The notes beneath the pieces are model-generated. The model worked only from the letters and a program-made list of their open reading frames with translations, was not told where the DNA came from and made no database searches. Both the position numbers and the translations under genes were made by a program. From assembly GCF_001424875.1 (NCBI RefSeq), contig NZ_LMCT01000005.1:44788-108787 (forward strand): 64,000 bases of DNA, read 5' to 3'. Of the stretch, positions 36,921 through 48,448 are shown one piece after another; position 1 is the stretch's first letter, and each line of letters starts with the position of its first letter. This DNA comes from Kitasatospora sp. Root107 (GTDB lineage: Bacteria > Actinomycetota > Actinomycetes > Streptomycetales > Streptomycetaceae).

Positions 36921-37310
36921 TCACCGCCCGAAGGACCGCCCCGGGTGCACCTCGATCGGATGCTCGCCTGCCCGCCGCGGCGCAAGGACGGTCTCGTAGT
37001 GGTGATCGAAACTCAGCAGCGTCGGCCTGGCCAACCGCCAGGCCAGTGCGGCATTGACACAGTCAGTCAACCCGAGCGCCTGCCCAAGATGACGGCTCAT
37101 CAGCCCCGCCGCCTCTGCCAACAACTGACGGTCGGCCTCGGCGATTTGCACGCGGCCCTGGCCGGCCAGCGCACCGAAACGGGTCACGGCACTGACAGCC
37201 TCTCGCTCCGCCGATGCACCACCCGCCGACCGAGCTCCGGGGAAGGCTCGGTCGCGCCCTGATCGCTGCGGGCCAAGGTGCGACAATTTCTCACCTGCCA
37301 TAACGCTCAC
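36921..37310 (-). pseudogene. Truncated PIN-domain protein
   Basis: The frame encodes 129 residues. Residues about 75-120 resemble the C-terminal half of a PIN-domain RNase toxin (LGLTDCVNAALAWRLARPTLLSFDHHY, with Asp residues at expected active-site positions). The N-terminal half that should hold the first catalytic Asp (a VLDTSxLL-type motif) is missing and is replaced by an unrelated Arg/Gly/Ser-rich stretch. The start overlaps the end of the nitroreductase gene. No antitoxin gene is next to it. It is most likely a decayed toxin gene. Confidence 0.5.
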
Positions 37311-37929
37311 GGAAGATGTTGCGTTCGAGTGCCCGCCGCCCCGGGTGGGGGCGGTGCTCCGCCGGGTGGCCGACCGAGACCAACAGGGCGATGGCGAGGT
37401 CGTCGCGGTCGCCGATGCCGATCGCCTGCTTCACCTGAGCTTCGTCCCAGCCGTTCATCGGCGAGGTGGCCAGCCCGAGTTCGGTGGCGGCGAGCATCAG
37501 GAAGGAGGCCGCGATCATCGCGTCCTTGACCGCGTACTCGCGGAGCAGCCCTAGTTTCTCCAGGCCCTCCTGAAACTCCGTCGACTCGGCCGAGAACCCC
37601 GCGATGAACTCGTCGCTCCACGCACCGTTGCGGCTCGCCTGGTCATAGACGTCCGCGCGGTCCTCGCGCCAGGCCTGCGGCTCCGCGACGAAGACCAGGA
37701 CGACCGGGGCTTCCTGCGGCTGGGGCTGACCTCCGGTGGCACGGGTCAGCCGGGCGCGGCCCTCGGCGTCCGCCACCACGACGATCGAACGGTCCTGCAG
37801 GTTCCAGCTGGTGGGCGCCTCGACGGCGAGGGCCAGCAGCGAGGCGAGGGCGGCCTCCGCGATCGGGTCGGGCCGGTAGTGGCGGATCGTGCGGCGGCTT
37901 CGGATGGCGTCTGCAACGGAAAGCGTCAT
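37291..37929 (-). CDS. Nitroreductase-family FMN oxidoreductase
   Basis: A 212-residue nitroreductase-like protein. The FMN-binding start SVADAIRSRRTIRHYRPDPI (about residues 4-23) is typical, as are APTSWNLQDRSIVVV (about 38-52), ELGLATSPMNGWD and a late IALLVSVGHPAE. It probably reduces nitro or quinone compounds with NAD(P)H. It is divergent from an HxlR-family gene, a common arrangement in which the regulator represses the reductase until an electrophile is sensed. The last 20 bases overlap the decayed PIN frame. Confidence 0.9.
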   Translation of the reverse strand: MTLSVADAIRSRRTIRHYRPDPIAEAALASLLALAVEAPTSWNLQDRSIVVVADAEGRARLTRATGGQPQPQEAPVVLVFVAEPQAWREDRADVYDQASRNGAWSDEFIAGFSAESTEFQEGLEKLGLLREYAVKDAMIAASFLMLAATELGLATSPMNGWDEAQVKQAIGIGDRDDLAIALLVSVGHPAEHRPHPGRRALERNIFRERYGR

Positions 37930-37933
37930 GTGG

Positions 37934-37991
37934 CCAACTATTGGTTAGCGACACTCCTTCAGGAAGTAGGCACTAAATAGTGCGTTACTCT
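37934..37991. promoter_or_regulatory. Operators and promoter between nitroreductase and HxlR genes
   Basis: Two palindromes are visible: CCAACTATTGG (37934-37944), close to the nitroreductase start, and the perfect GCACTAAATAGTGC (37970-37983). TACTCT (37986-37991) ends 7 bases before the regulator ATG and would be the -10 of a leaderless mRNA, so the second palindrome lies in its spacer. This fits control of both genes by the HxlR protein. Confidence 0.65.
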
Positions 37992-37998
37992 CCCATGC

Positions 37999-38376
37999 AT
38001 GACGACCGTGGTGGATTCATCCGGACTGACCGCCGACTGCTACTCCGCGAAGTGCCCGACCCGCCAGGTGCTCGACCAGATCGCGGGCAAGTGGACGATC
38101 CTGGTCGTGGGCGCTCTCCTCGAAGGAACCTTGCGCTACACGGAGTTGAGCCGTCGCATCGAGGGCGTCTCGCAGAAGATGCTCACCCAGACCCTGCGCG
38201 GCCTGGAGGCCGACGGGTTCGTGACCCGGACGGTGTACCCGACCATCCCGCCCCGGGTCGACTACGACCTGACGGAGCTGGGCCGAAGCCTGGCCGGACC
38301 CGTCACCGCGCTCCGCCAGTGGGCGGAGGCGAACATCAACGAGATCGAACGGGCCCGCCGGCAGCACAAGGCGTGA
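37999..38376 (+). CDS. HxlR-family transcriptional regulator
   Basis: A 125-residue winged-helix regulator. CPTRQVLDQIAGKWTILVVGALLEGTLRYTELSRRIEGVSQKMLTQTLRGLEADGFVTR (about residues 19-77) is the family signature. Cys14 and Cys19 (DCYSAKCP) could be redox or electrophile sensors, as in some HxlR members. There is no ribosome-binding site and a -10-like hexamer ends 7 bases upstream, so a leaderless mRNA is likely. It is followed by a terminator shared with nrdJ. Confidence 0.93.
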   Translation: MTTVVDSSGLTADCYSAKCPTRQVLDQIAGKWTILVVGALLEGTLRYTELSRRIEGVSQKMLTQTLRGLEADGFVTRTVYPTIPPRVDYDLTELGRSLAGPVTALRQWAEANINEIERARRQHKA

Positions 38377-38380
38377 ACAG

Positions 38381-38419
38381 CGGAGCGGGGAGCCGACGTG
38401 TCGTCGACTCCCCGCTCCG
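38381..38419. terminator. Bidirectional terminator between hxlR-like and nrdJ
   Basis: A 17-bp stem with one mismatch (38381-38397 with 38403-38419) and a 5-base loop lies between the two convergent stop codons, 4 bases after one and 21 after the other. Confidence 0.82.
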
Positions 38420-38440
38420 GCAGGCTACTTCAGGCCGTCA

Positions 38441-41296
<2,856 letters not shown>

Positions 41297-41427
41297 TTCT
41301 CGCTTCTCCTCTTGCGCAAATCCCCCAATATCCCAGTATGCGTGGGCACTGAGGGCGGACGACAGTGTTCAGCGGGCCGTTTTCGGGCACGCCGGACCGC
41401 CCCGGACGACTGGCATGGGCCGGTCGG

Positions 41428-41919
41428 TCAGGTAGCGGTGGAGAGGACGGCGACAGCGTCCTCGGTGGGGAGAGGACGCTCATCGCGGAGTTCCGCGATG
41501 GCGGCCTCGAAGTCTTCGAGATCGTCGAAGGCGCGGTACACCGAGGCGAACCTCAGGTACGCGACCAGATCCAGTTCCTTGAGTGGGCCGAGTATGGCCA
41601 GACCCACGTCGTGTGTCGAGAGCTCGGCACTACCGGAGGCCCGGACGCACTCCTCGACCCGCTGGCCGAGCTGGGCGAGGGCGTCCTCGGTGACCGGGCG
41701 GCCCTGACAGGCCTTGCGAACACCGCTGATCACCTTCGACCGGGAGAACGGCTCGGTCACGCCGCTGCGCTTGATGACCATCAACGTGGCGGTCTCGACC
41801 GTGGTGAATCGACGGCCGCAGTCGGGACACTGGCGGCGGCGACGGATCGAACTTCCGTCGTCGCTGGCCCGGGAGTCGACCACGCGGCTGTCCGGGTGCC
41901 GACAGAAGGGGCAGTGCAC
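41428..41919 (-). CDS. nrdR: Ribonucleotide reductase repressor NrdR
   Basis: A 163-residue repressor that senses ATP/dATP and shuts off ribonucleotide reductase genes. The N-terminal zinc ribbon is [17 protein letters not shown] and [12 protein letters not shown], with four Cys, followed by an ATP-cone (about residues 47-137, with [24 protein letters not shown]). The GTG at 41919 is the start, with AGGGAG upstream. It precedes nrdJ by 131 bases and is divergent from lexA. Confidence 0.97.
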   Translation of the reverse strand: MHCPFCRHPDSRVVDSRASDDGSSIRRRRQCPDCGRRFTTVETATLMVIKRSGVTEPFSRSKVISGVRKACQGRPVTEDALAQLGQRVEECVRASGSAELSTHDVGLAILGPLKELDLVAYLRFASVYRAFDDLEDFEAAIAELRDERPLPTEDAVAVLSTAT

Positions 41920-41972
41920 CTGTGGACTCCCTCTCTGAAGGCACGGCAACGGACTCGCACACTCTACACGGA

Positions 41973-42020
41973 CCACTAGGGGTGGGCCCACCGGAGAACC
42001 TAGGCCCCCACATGTAGTGG
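41973..42020. promoter_or_regulatory. Candidate pair of NrdR boxes
   Basis: CCACTAGGGGTGG (41973-41985) and CCACATGTAGTGG (42008-42020) share the form CCAC-N5-GTGG and lie 35 bases apart centre to centre, 54 to 101 bases upstream of the nrdR start. NrdR is known to bind paired boxes in front of ribonucleotide reductase operons, and this repressor controls its own operon in Streptomyces. The match is by form and place; the spacing is a little wider than usual. Confidence 0.45.
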
Positions 42021-42113
42021 TGGAAGCCCGACGCGCCGCTACGGGGTGAAATTTCTCCGACCCGTGAAATAGACTGCGCAAGTCGAACACTTAAGCGATG
42101 TACACCCAAGGCC

Positions 42114-42161
42114 TTGATCGAGTCAGCCCGACTCGAATAAATTCACTCGAACGTGTGTTTG
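42114..42161 (+). promoter_or_regulatory. lexA promoter with SOS box
   Basis: TTGATC (42114-42119), an 18-base spacer and TAAATT (42138-42143) form a good promoter for lexA. Just after the -10 lies CGAACGTGTGTTTG (42148-42161), one mismatch from the Gram-positive SOS box CGAAC-N4-GTTCG. LexA binding here would cover the transcription start and give autoregulation. Confidence 0.82.
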
Positions 42162-42225
42162 GCGCAACCTTTCGATAGGGGCACCAGTTGAGCTGGGCAA
42201 AGGGAGACCTGTCGGAAGGACCGCC

Positions 42226-43047
42226 GTGAACACCGTCGAAGCCAAGACCTCCATCCCGGTGCAGGAGCGCCCCGCGCGCACCGCTGAGCAGGAGAGCGTG
42301 GACCCCACCATGAGCCGGAGCCAGCCCATCGAGCACTCGGCCGCCCAGGACGACGTCCTCGGCCAGCCGACCCCGACCCGCTCCATGGCGGGGCGGCCGC
42401 CGGGCATCCGCACCGACGAGGCCGGACTGACGGAGCGCCAGCGCCGGGTCATCGAGGTCATCAGGGACTCGGTGCAGCGCCGGGGTTACCCGCCGTCGAT
42501 GCGGGAGATCGGCCAGGCCGTCGGCCTCAGCTCGACCTCCTCGGTCGCGCACCAGCTGATGGCGCTGGAGCGCAAGGGCTTCCTCCGGCGTGACCCGCAC
42601 CGCCCGCGCGCCTACGAGGTGCGCGGCGTCGAGGTGGCCCGTCCGAACACCGCCGAGGCGGCCGGCCGGCCTTCCACCTCGTACGTGCCGCTGGTCGGCC
42701 GGATCGCCGCCGGTGGTCCGATCCTGGCCGAGCAGACGGTCGAGGACGTCTTCCCGCTGCCCCGTCAGCTGGTCGGCGAGGGCGAGCTGTTCGCGCTCAC
42801 CGTGCGGGGTGACTCGATGATCGAGGCCGCCATCTGCGACGGCGACTGGGTCACCGTCCGCCGCCAGCCGGTGGCCGAGAACGGCGACATCGTGGCCGCG
42901 ATGATCGAGGGCGAGGCCACCGTCAAGCGTCTCAAGCGCGAGGACGGCAAGATCTGGCTGATGCCCCACAACCCGGCCTACGACCCGATCCCGGGCGACA
43001 ACGCGACCATCCTGGGCAAGGTCGTCGCGGTGCTCCGCCGCCTCTGA
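42226..43047 (+). CDS. lexA: SOS repressor LexA
   Basis: A 273-residue LexA. An N-terminal extension of about 65 residues precedes the winged helix (about 68-135, [20 protein letters not shown] and [21 protein letters not shown]). The self-cleavage site is the Ala-Gly in GRIAAGGPI (about residues 160-168). The catalytic Ser is in [10 protein letters not shown] (about 200) and the Lys in GEATVKRLK (about 237). The GTG at 42226 follows GGAAGGA. The long N-terminal extension is common in Streptomyces. It represses DNA damage genes, including itself through the upstream SOS box. Confidence 0.97.
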   Translation: MNTVEAKTSIPVQERPARTAEQESVDPTMSRSQPIEHSAAQDDVLGQPTPTRSMAGRPPGIRTDEAGLTERQRRVIEVIRDSVQRRGYPPSMREIGQAVGLSSTSSVAHQLMALERKGFLRRDPHRPRAYEVRGVEVARPNTAEAAGRPSTSYVPLVGRIAAGGPILAEQTVEDVFPLPRQLVGEGELFALTVRGDSMIEAAICDGDWVTVRRQPVAENGDIVAAMIEGEATVKRLKREDGKIWLMPHNPAYDPIPGDNATILGKVVAVLRRL

Positions 43048-43062
43048 CGCACCGTAGGACCA

Positions 43063-43102
43063 CATGGGAAAGGGCCACCCCGAGAGGTGGCCCTTTCCCA
43101 TG
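43063..43102. terminator. Bidirectional terminator between lexA and the DinG-like gene
   Basis: A perfect 17-bp stem (43063-43079 with 43086-43102) and a 6-base loop lie 15 bases after the lexA stop codon and 12 bases after the stop of the convergent helicase gene. The left arm begins CATGGGAAAGGG. Confidence 0.93.
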
Positions 43103-43114
43103 TCCGGCGGCGCG

Positions 43115-45214
43115 TCAGCCGCGCTTGGGCACCGGGCGGACCGGTGCCGCCACAGCGTCGATCGCGGCCAGCGAACGGCGCACCTGGTTGCGGTCGTCGG
43201 TGTACCAGAAGTCCGGCATCGAGGACTTGAAGAAGCTGCCGTACCGCTTGGTCGCCACCCGGGGGTCGAGCACCGCGACCACGCCCCGGTCCTCGGCCGC
43301 GCGGACCAGCCGGCCGGCGCCCTGGGCCATCAGCAGTGCGGCATGGGTGGCCGCGACCGCCATGAAGCCGTTGCCGCCGCGCTCCTCGACGTCCTTCTGA
43401 CGGGCACTCATCAGCGGGTCGTCCGGGCGCGGGAACGGGATCCGGTCCATCACCACCAGCTGGCAGGCCGAGCCGGGGACGTCCACGCCCTGCCAGAGCG
43501 ACAGCGTGCCGAACAGACAGGTCGTGGCGTCCGAGGCGAACTCCCGGATCAACTCGCCCAGGGTGTCCTCGCCCTGCAGGAGGATCTTGTGGTCCAGCCG
43601 CTCGCGCAGCGCCTCGGCGGCCGCCTTCGCCCCGCGCATCGAGGAGAACAGGCCGAGGGTACGGCCGCCGGCCGCGCCGATCAGCTCGGTGAGCTCGTCC
43701 AGCATCTCCGGGCGCTCCGGGTCACGGCCCGGGTCGGGCAGGTGCCTGGCGACGTAGAGGATGCCCTGCTTGGGGTAGGCGAACGGTGAGCCGACGTCGA
43801 TGCCGCGCCAGTACGGCGGGGTGTCCTCGTCCTGGACCAGCTTCGGCTCCTCGGGCGAGCGCTCGTCCGGCAGCCGACCCTCCCCCGGCAGGCCGACCGA
43901 GGCGGCCACGCCGTTGAAGTCGCCGCCGAGCTTGAGGGTGGCGGAGGTGAGCACCACCGAGCGCTCGTTGTAGAGCTTCTCCCTGAGCAGTCCTGAGACG
44001 TTCAGCGGGGCGACCCGGAGCGAGGCGGTGCCGGGGCCGAAGCGGTCGCTGCGCTCGATCCAGATCACGTCGTACGCGGACTCGGTGAGCAGCCGGTCGG
44101 CGGTCTCGTGCAGCGACTCGACCGAGGCCATCGCCTGCTTGCGGGCCGCGTCCTCGTCGGTGAGCGCCTTGTCCCTGGTCTCGCCGAGCGAGGTGATCAC
44201 CAGTCGGGCGGCGTCCCGGATCGCGGTGACCGCGTAGGCCAGGTACTCGGGCAGCTCGCCCTCGACCCGGCCGGGCTGGGCGGTCTCCATCAGGCCGTGG
44301 TAGTTCTCCGCGGCGGCCTGGAGGGCGTCCACCGACTTCTCGTTCGCCAGCCGGGCTGCTCGTTTGACCGCCCGGTTGACTGCGCCGACGGTGAGCTCGG
44401 CGGTGGCGGCGCCGGTCACCCGGTTCACCAGCTCGTGGGCCTCGTCGACGATCAGCAGGCCGTGGTCGGGCAGCACCGGGGTGCCCTCGATGGCGTCGAT
44501 CGCCAGCATCGCGTGGTTGGTCACCACCACGTCGGCCAGCTTGGCCCGCTCGCGGGCCGCCTCGGCGAAGCACTCCTGCCCGTAGGTGCACTTGGCTGCG
44601 CCCAGGCACTCCCGGGAGGTGACCGAGAGCTGGGCCCAGGCCTTGTCGGAGACGCCGGGCGAGAGGTCGTCCCGGTCGCCGGTCTCGGTCTCGTCGGCCC
44701 ACTCGCGGAGCCGGATCACGTCCTGGCCGAGCTTGCCGGTCGGGCCGCCGAGCGCGTCCACCGGGTCGAACAGGCCCTCGCCCTCGTCGCTCGGGGTGCC
44801 CTCGTGGGCGCGGTGCAGGCAGAGGTAGTTGGACCGGCCCTTGAGCATCGCGAACTGCGGGCGACGGCGCAGCACCGGGTGCAGCGCGTCCACCGTCCGG
44901 GGCAAGTCCCGCTCCACCAGCTGGCGTTGCAGCGCGAGGGTGGCGGTGGCCACCACCACCCGGTCCCCGTGCGCGAGCGCGGGGACCAGGTAGGCGAGGG
45001 ACTTTCCGGTGCCGGTGCCGGCCTGCACCAGCAGGTGCTCGCCGCTGCCGACCGCGTCGGCGACGGCTTCGGCCATCGCGACCTGGCCGGGGCGCTCGAC
45101 GCCCCCGACGGCCGTCACGGCGGCGTGCAGCAGCTCGGGGAGCGCGGCGCGGGAGACAGGTGCCGGGGCCTCGGCGGTGCCGGGCAGGGCCTGGGGTGCG
45201 GAGTCGTTCGTCAT
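43115..45214 (-). CDS. dinG: DinG-family ATP-dependent DNA helicase
   Basis: A 699-residue superfamily 2 helicase of the XPD/DinG group. Walker A is QAGTGTGKSLAYL (about residues 63-75) and the DEAH box is LIVDEAHELVNRV (about 250-262). Conserved cysteines for an iron-sulfur cluster are seen in RSNYLCLHR (about 128-136) and CLGAAKCTYGQEC (about 202-214). The C-terminal helicase half has LFSSMRGAKAAAEAL and LWQGVDVPG. It should unwind DNA 5' to 3' during repair. Location beside lexA fits, but no SOS box was found before it. Confidence 0.9.
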   Translation of the reverse strand: MTNDSAPQALPGTAEAPAPVSRAALPELLHAAVTAVGGVERPGQVAMAEAVADAVGSGEHLLVQAGTGTGKSLAYLVPALAHGDRVVVATATLALQRQLVERDLPRTVDALHPVLRRRPQFAMLKGRSNYLCLHRAHEGTPSDEGEGLFDPVDALGGPTGKLGQDVIRLREWADETETGDRDDLSPGVSDKAWAQLSVTSRECLGAAKCTYGQECFAEAARERAKLADVVVTNHAMLAIDAIEGTPVLPDHGLLIVDEAHELVNRVTGAATAELTVGAVNRAVKRAARLANEKSVDALQAAAENYHGLMETAQPGRVEGELPEYLAYAVTAIRDAARLVITSLGETRDKALTDEDAARKQAMASVESLHETADRLLTESAYDVIWIERSDRFGPGTASLRVAPLNVSGLLREKLYNERSVVLTSATLKLGGDFNGVAASVGLPGEGRLPDERSPEEPKLVQDEDTPPYWRGIDVGSPFAYPKQGILYVARHLPDPGRDPERPEMLDELTELIGAAGGRTLGLFSSMRGAKAAAEALRERLDHKILLQGEDTLGELIREFASDATTCLFGTLSLWQGVDVPGSACQLVVMDRIPFPRPDDPLMSARQKDVEERGGNGFMAVAATHAALLMAQGAGRLVRAAEDRGVVAVLDPRVATKRYGSFFKSSMPDFWYTDDRNQVRRSLAAIDAVAAPVRPVPKRG

Positions 45215-45226
45215 GGCCCGCCCAGC

Positions 45227-47047
45227 CTACGACGTGGGGGTGACAATCCGGCTCTGCTGTGGGGGCAGCCCGACCGACCCGCCGTAGTGCAGCGGGTTGT
45301 CCACCTCGCCGTGCACGGCGGCGTGCGGGCGGTGCGGGCGGTCCCGGTAGCCGTCGAGCAGCAGCCGGTTGCGGTTCAGGCAGAGCCGGTCGATCCGGGG
45401 GGTGAAGAGGTCGAAGAGCTTGAAGCGTTCGCCGAGCTCGGGGAAGCGCCGCTGGTAGGCGGTGATCCGCTCGCGCAGCAGCTCCCAGAACTCGGCCTCG
45501 GAGACCCCGAGCTGGGCGTCGAAGAGCGGGGCCAGGTAGCGGAAGACCCCGACGAACAGACCGGAGTGCAGGAACTGGCAGAGGTACTCGGACGGCTCGC
45601 GCAGCAGCACCTCACTCACCTCGGCCGGGAGGCCGTCGAGTTCGGGCAGGTCGCGGTCGCTGATGTTGACGTCGTCGACGAAGTCCTTGACCGCGAGCCG
45701 GGCGGGCGCGTCGTGCTGGTCGAAGACCACGATGGCGTTCTCGCCGTGCGGGGAGAAGACCGTGCCGTACCGGTAGAGGAAGTGCAGCAGCGGCGGCAGC
45801 ATCACCGCGAACAGCCGGCGCAGCCAGTCCCGGGCCGGCAGACCGGAGCGGCCGACCAGCTCGGCGACCAGCGCACGGCCGTCCGAGCCGACCTGGAGCA
45901 GCGCGGCCAGGGTACGGGCCCGCTCGTGCGGAGCAAGGTACCGGCCGAGTGGTTCGCGCCAGATCGCGCCGAGCAATTCCTTGTACTGGTACGGGACTTC
46001 GGGCAGGTCCCGGTAGAGCGGGTGGTCGACGGTGACCGAGGCGATCTCGCCGAGCAGGATCACCCGGCACTCGTCGCGCAGGAACGGGTCGCCGTCCCGC
46101 AGGGCGTGGATCCAGGCGGTGACGGCGGGGGCGGCCAGCGTGCGTTCGGTCGGCAGGCCGCGCCAGACCAGGGTGTTGAGCACCGAGAGCGGCAGTTTGA
46201 CGGTGCAGCGCTCGGGCCTGCTGAGGTTGAAGAAGCTGCGGACGGACTGCTGCGGCAGCCGCAGGTCGCCGTCGCTGGGCAGCGGGATGATCTCGCCGGA
46301 GGCGATCCAGGGGGCGAACAGCGGCAGGATCACCTCGTCCCACTGCCAGGGGTGCACCGGCAGCAGCAGGTAGTCCGCCCCCACCCCGGCCCGGAACTCC
46401 GGGCTCAACTCCTGTTCGTACAGATCCGGTTGACCCCGGAACTCGGCCAGCCTCCGGTGCACCGCCAGCCACGGCAGCCGCTGCGGGCTACGGGCCTCGG
46501 GGGCCCAGGCGGCCAGGTCGCGGGCCGACAGGCCGAGCCGGCCCTTGTTCGGGACGATCCACGGGTGCCCGGTCTGCCGTCCCTCCAGGGCGACGTGGTC
46601 CAGGTCGGCCAGCTCGGCGGCGGTCAGTTCGGTGCTCAGCTGCCGGGCGTCGGCGAGCAGCGTGGCGGTCAGCTCGCGGATCAGGTGGCCCAGGGTGTCG
46701 CCGGGCAGCCCGAGCACCCCCCGGGCCAGCTGGAGCAGCCGCAGCGGGTCCCCGTCGGGGTCGTCCTGGCAGTCCACCGAGTCCGGGTCGACCTGCCAAC
46801 TCCCGTACGCGCCACGGCGGGCGGTGAACCGGTAGACCGCGTCCGGCAGGTCGAGCCGGTAGCCGGCGCCGTCCGGCACCGGGGTGAGCAGCTGCTCGTA
46901 GGCGAACTCGCCGAGCATCTTGGCGAGCATCGCCCGGCGGGCCCGCCGCCAGTGCGCGGCCGTGAGCTGGGGTGGCAGGTGGAGCTCGGCGGGAGGCTGC
47001 GGCACGGTGGCCCTCCGGAGGAGTTCAGCGGGTGACTGGGGTGGCAC
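45227..47047 (-). CDS. IucA/IucC-family siderophore synthetase (fourth gene of the operon)
   Basis: A 606-residue NRPS-independent siderophore (NIS) synthetase, which joins carboxylates to amines with ATP. HPWIVPNKGRLGLS (about residues 160-173) and HPWQWDEVILPLF (about 230-242) are family motifs; LPSDGDLRLPQQSVRSFFN contains the ATP-binding loop, and TVFSPHGENAIVV is the conserved catalytic region. The start GTG at 47047 follows AGGAGG and overlaps the monooxygenase gene by 23 bases. It is the last gene of the siderophore operon and is similar to DesD- or IucC-type enzymes. Confidence 0.92.
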   Translation of the reverse strand: MPPQSPAELLRRATVPQPPAELHLPPQLTAAHWRRARRAMLAKMLGEFAYEQLLTPVPDGAGYRLDLPDAVYRFTARRGAYGSWQVDPDSVDCQDDPDGDPLRLLQLARGVLGLPGDTLGHLIRELTATLLADARQLSTELTAAELADLDHVALEGRQTGHPWIVPNKGRLGLSARDLAAWAPEARSPQRLPWLAVHRRLAEFRGQPDLYEQELSPEFRAGVGADYLLLPVHPWQWDEVILPLFAPWIASGEIIPLPSDGDLRLPQQSVRSFFNLSRPERCTVKLPLSVLNTLVWRGLPTERTLAAPAVTAWIHALRDGDPFLRDECRVILLGEIASVTVDHPLYRDLPEVPYQYKELLGAIWREPLGRYLAPHERARTLAALLQVGSDGRALVAELVGRSGLPARDWLRRLFAVMLPPLLHFLYRYGTVFSPHGENAIVVFDQHDAPARLAVKDFVDDVNISDRDLPELDGLPAEVSEVLLREPSEYLCQFLHSGLFVGVFRYLAPLFDAQLGVSEAEFWELLRERITAYQRRFPELGERFKLFDLFTPRIDRLCLNRNRLLLDGYRDRPHRPHAAVHGEVDNPLHYGGSVGLPPQQSRIVTPTS

Positions 47048-48422
47048 GGGTGCCCTCCTGCGGGCGCGGGAAGGCGGGAGCAGTGGGGGCGGGCGGGGCG
47101 AAGCTGGTCCAGGCCGTCCGGGTGGGCAGGCGGTGGACGGTCCGGCCGGTCACCGCGTTGAGGATCACGGCGGCCCGGTGGGCGCCGAGCCCGAGATCGG
47201 GGGTGCCGACGCCGTGCGTGTGCAGTTCGGCGTTCTGCACGTACAGGCCGCCGGTCAGCTCGGGCCTGGTGGCCACCCGGTGGTCCAGGCCGACCCGGAA
47301 CCGGCCCTGCTCGTCCCAGTCGACCAGCTCGGCGACCGGGTCGAGCAGGGCCGGGCGGACCGCCCGGTAGCCGGTGGCCAGCACCACGGCATCGGTACGG
47401 ACCACCTGCTCGACGCCCGAGTCGACCTGGCGGCAGGCGAGTTCGAAGCCACCGCACGGCCCGGCCAGCGCCTCGGTGACGGCGGTGCCAGGCCGGATCT
47501 CCACCGGGTCGGCGTCCATCGGCCGGCCGATGGTCCGCTCGTACAGCAGGTCGTGGATCTCGGCCAGCGTCTCGGCGCTGGCCGCCTTGTGCAGCTGCCA
47601 CTGCTCCCGCACCAGCCGGTCCCGGACGGCGGGGGGCAGGCCGTGGAAGTGGCGGGTGTAGTCGGGGGTGAAGTGCTCCAGGCCCAGCTTGGAGTACTCC
47701 ATCGGGGCCAGCGCCCTGGTCCTGGTCAGCCAGCGCAACCGGGTGCCGTCGTCACCCCGGTTGCGCAGCAGGTCGAGGAAGATCTCGGCACCGGACTGCC
47801 CGGAGCCGACCACGGTGATGTCCCTGGCCCGGTCCAGGCTCGCCCGGCGGTCCAGGTACTCGGCGGAGTGCCAGACCTGCGGGTGGCCGCGCAGCGCGGC
47901 GAACGCCTCCGGGAGTACGGGAGTCGTGCCGACGCCGAGCACCACGTTCCGCGCCCAGACCTCGGTGCCGCCGGCCAGCGCGCGGAACAGCCGGTGCCCG
48001 GGGTGCCAGTGCAGCTCGGTCACGGCGGCCCCGAACCGGCAGTTGACCAGCCGTTCGGCCGCCCAGCGGCAGTAGTGGTCGTACTCCCGGCGGGCCAGCT
48101 GGAAGCGCTCGGCGAAGTAGAACGGGAACAGCCGGTCCTGGTCCCGCAGGTAGTTGAGGAAGGACCACGGGTTGGTCGGGTCGACCAGCGAGACCAGGTC
48201 GGCCAGGAACGGCACCTGCATCCTGGCCCCGTCCACCAGCATCCCCGGGTGCCAGCGGAACTCCTGCCTCGCCTCGCAGAACAGCGAGTCGAGCCCGCTG
48301 ACCCGGTCGGCCAGCGCCGCCAGGGACAGGTTGAACGGGCCGAGGCCGACGCCCAGCAGGTCGTACGCCTCGGGCTGCTCCTCGGACGGCACGTCGTACG
48401 CCTCGGGCTGCGGGTTGTCCAT
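47025..48422 (-). CDS. L-lysine N6-monooxygenase-type hydroxylase
   Basis: A 465-residue flavin monooxygenase of the IucD/DesB group, which N-hydroxylates lysine or cadaverine with FAD and NADPH. DLLGVGLGPFNLSLAAL (about residues 22-38) is the FAD site. FLADLVSLVDPTNPWSFLNYL is the typical substrate region, and DITVVGSGQSGAEIFLDLL (about 201-219) is the NADPH site. The N-terminus has an imperfect duplication, PEAYDVPSEEQPEAYD. It lies 26 bases after the acetyltransferase gene and overlaps the next gene. Confidence 0.92.
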   Translation of the reverse strand: MDNPQPEAYDVPSEEQPEAYDLLGVGLGPFNLSLAALADRVSGLDSLFCEARQEFRWHPGMLVDGARMQVPFLADLVSLVDPTNPWSFLNYLRDQDRLFPFYFAERFQLARREYDHYCRWAAERLVNCRFGAAVTELHWHPGHRLFRALAGGTEVWARNVVLGVGTTPVLPEAFAALRGHPQVWHSAEYLDRRASLDRARDITVVGSGQSGAEIFLDLLRNRGDDGTRLRWLTRTRALAPMEYSKLGLEHFTPDYTRHFHGLPPAVRDRLVREQWQLHKAASAETLAEIHDLLYERTIGRPMDADPVEIRPGTAVTEALAGPCGGFELACRQVDSGVEQVVRTDAVVLATGYRAVRPALLDPVAELVDWDEQGRFRVGLDHRVATRPELTGGLYVQNAELHTHGVGTPDLGLGAHRAAVILNAVTGRTVHRLPTRTAWTSFAPPAPTAPAFPRPQEGTRATPVTR

Positions 48423-48448
48423 GTCGTCCTAGTGTTCGCGTTGACGGG

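Noticed and set aside
41297-41427. Possible cobalamin riboswitch before nrdJ
   Set aside because: The 131-base spacer after nrdR is too short for a typical cobalamin riboswitch and no B12-box-like sequence was seen.
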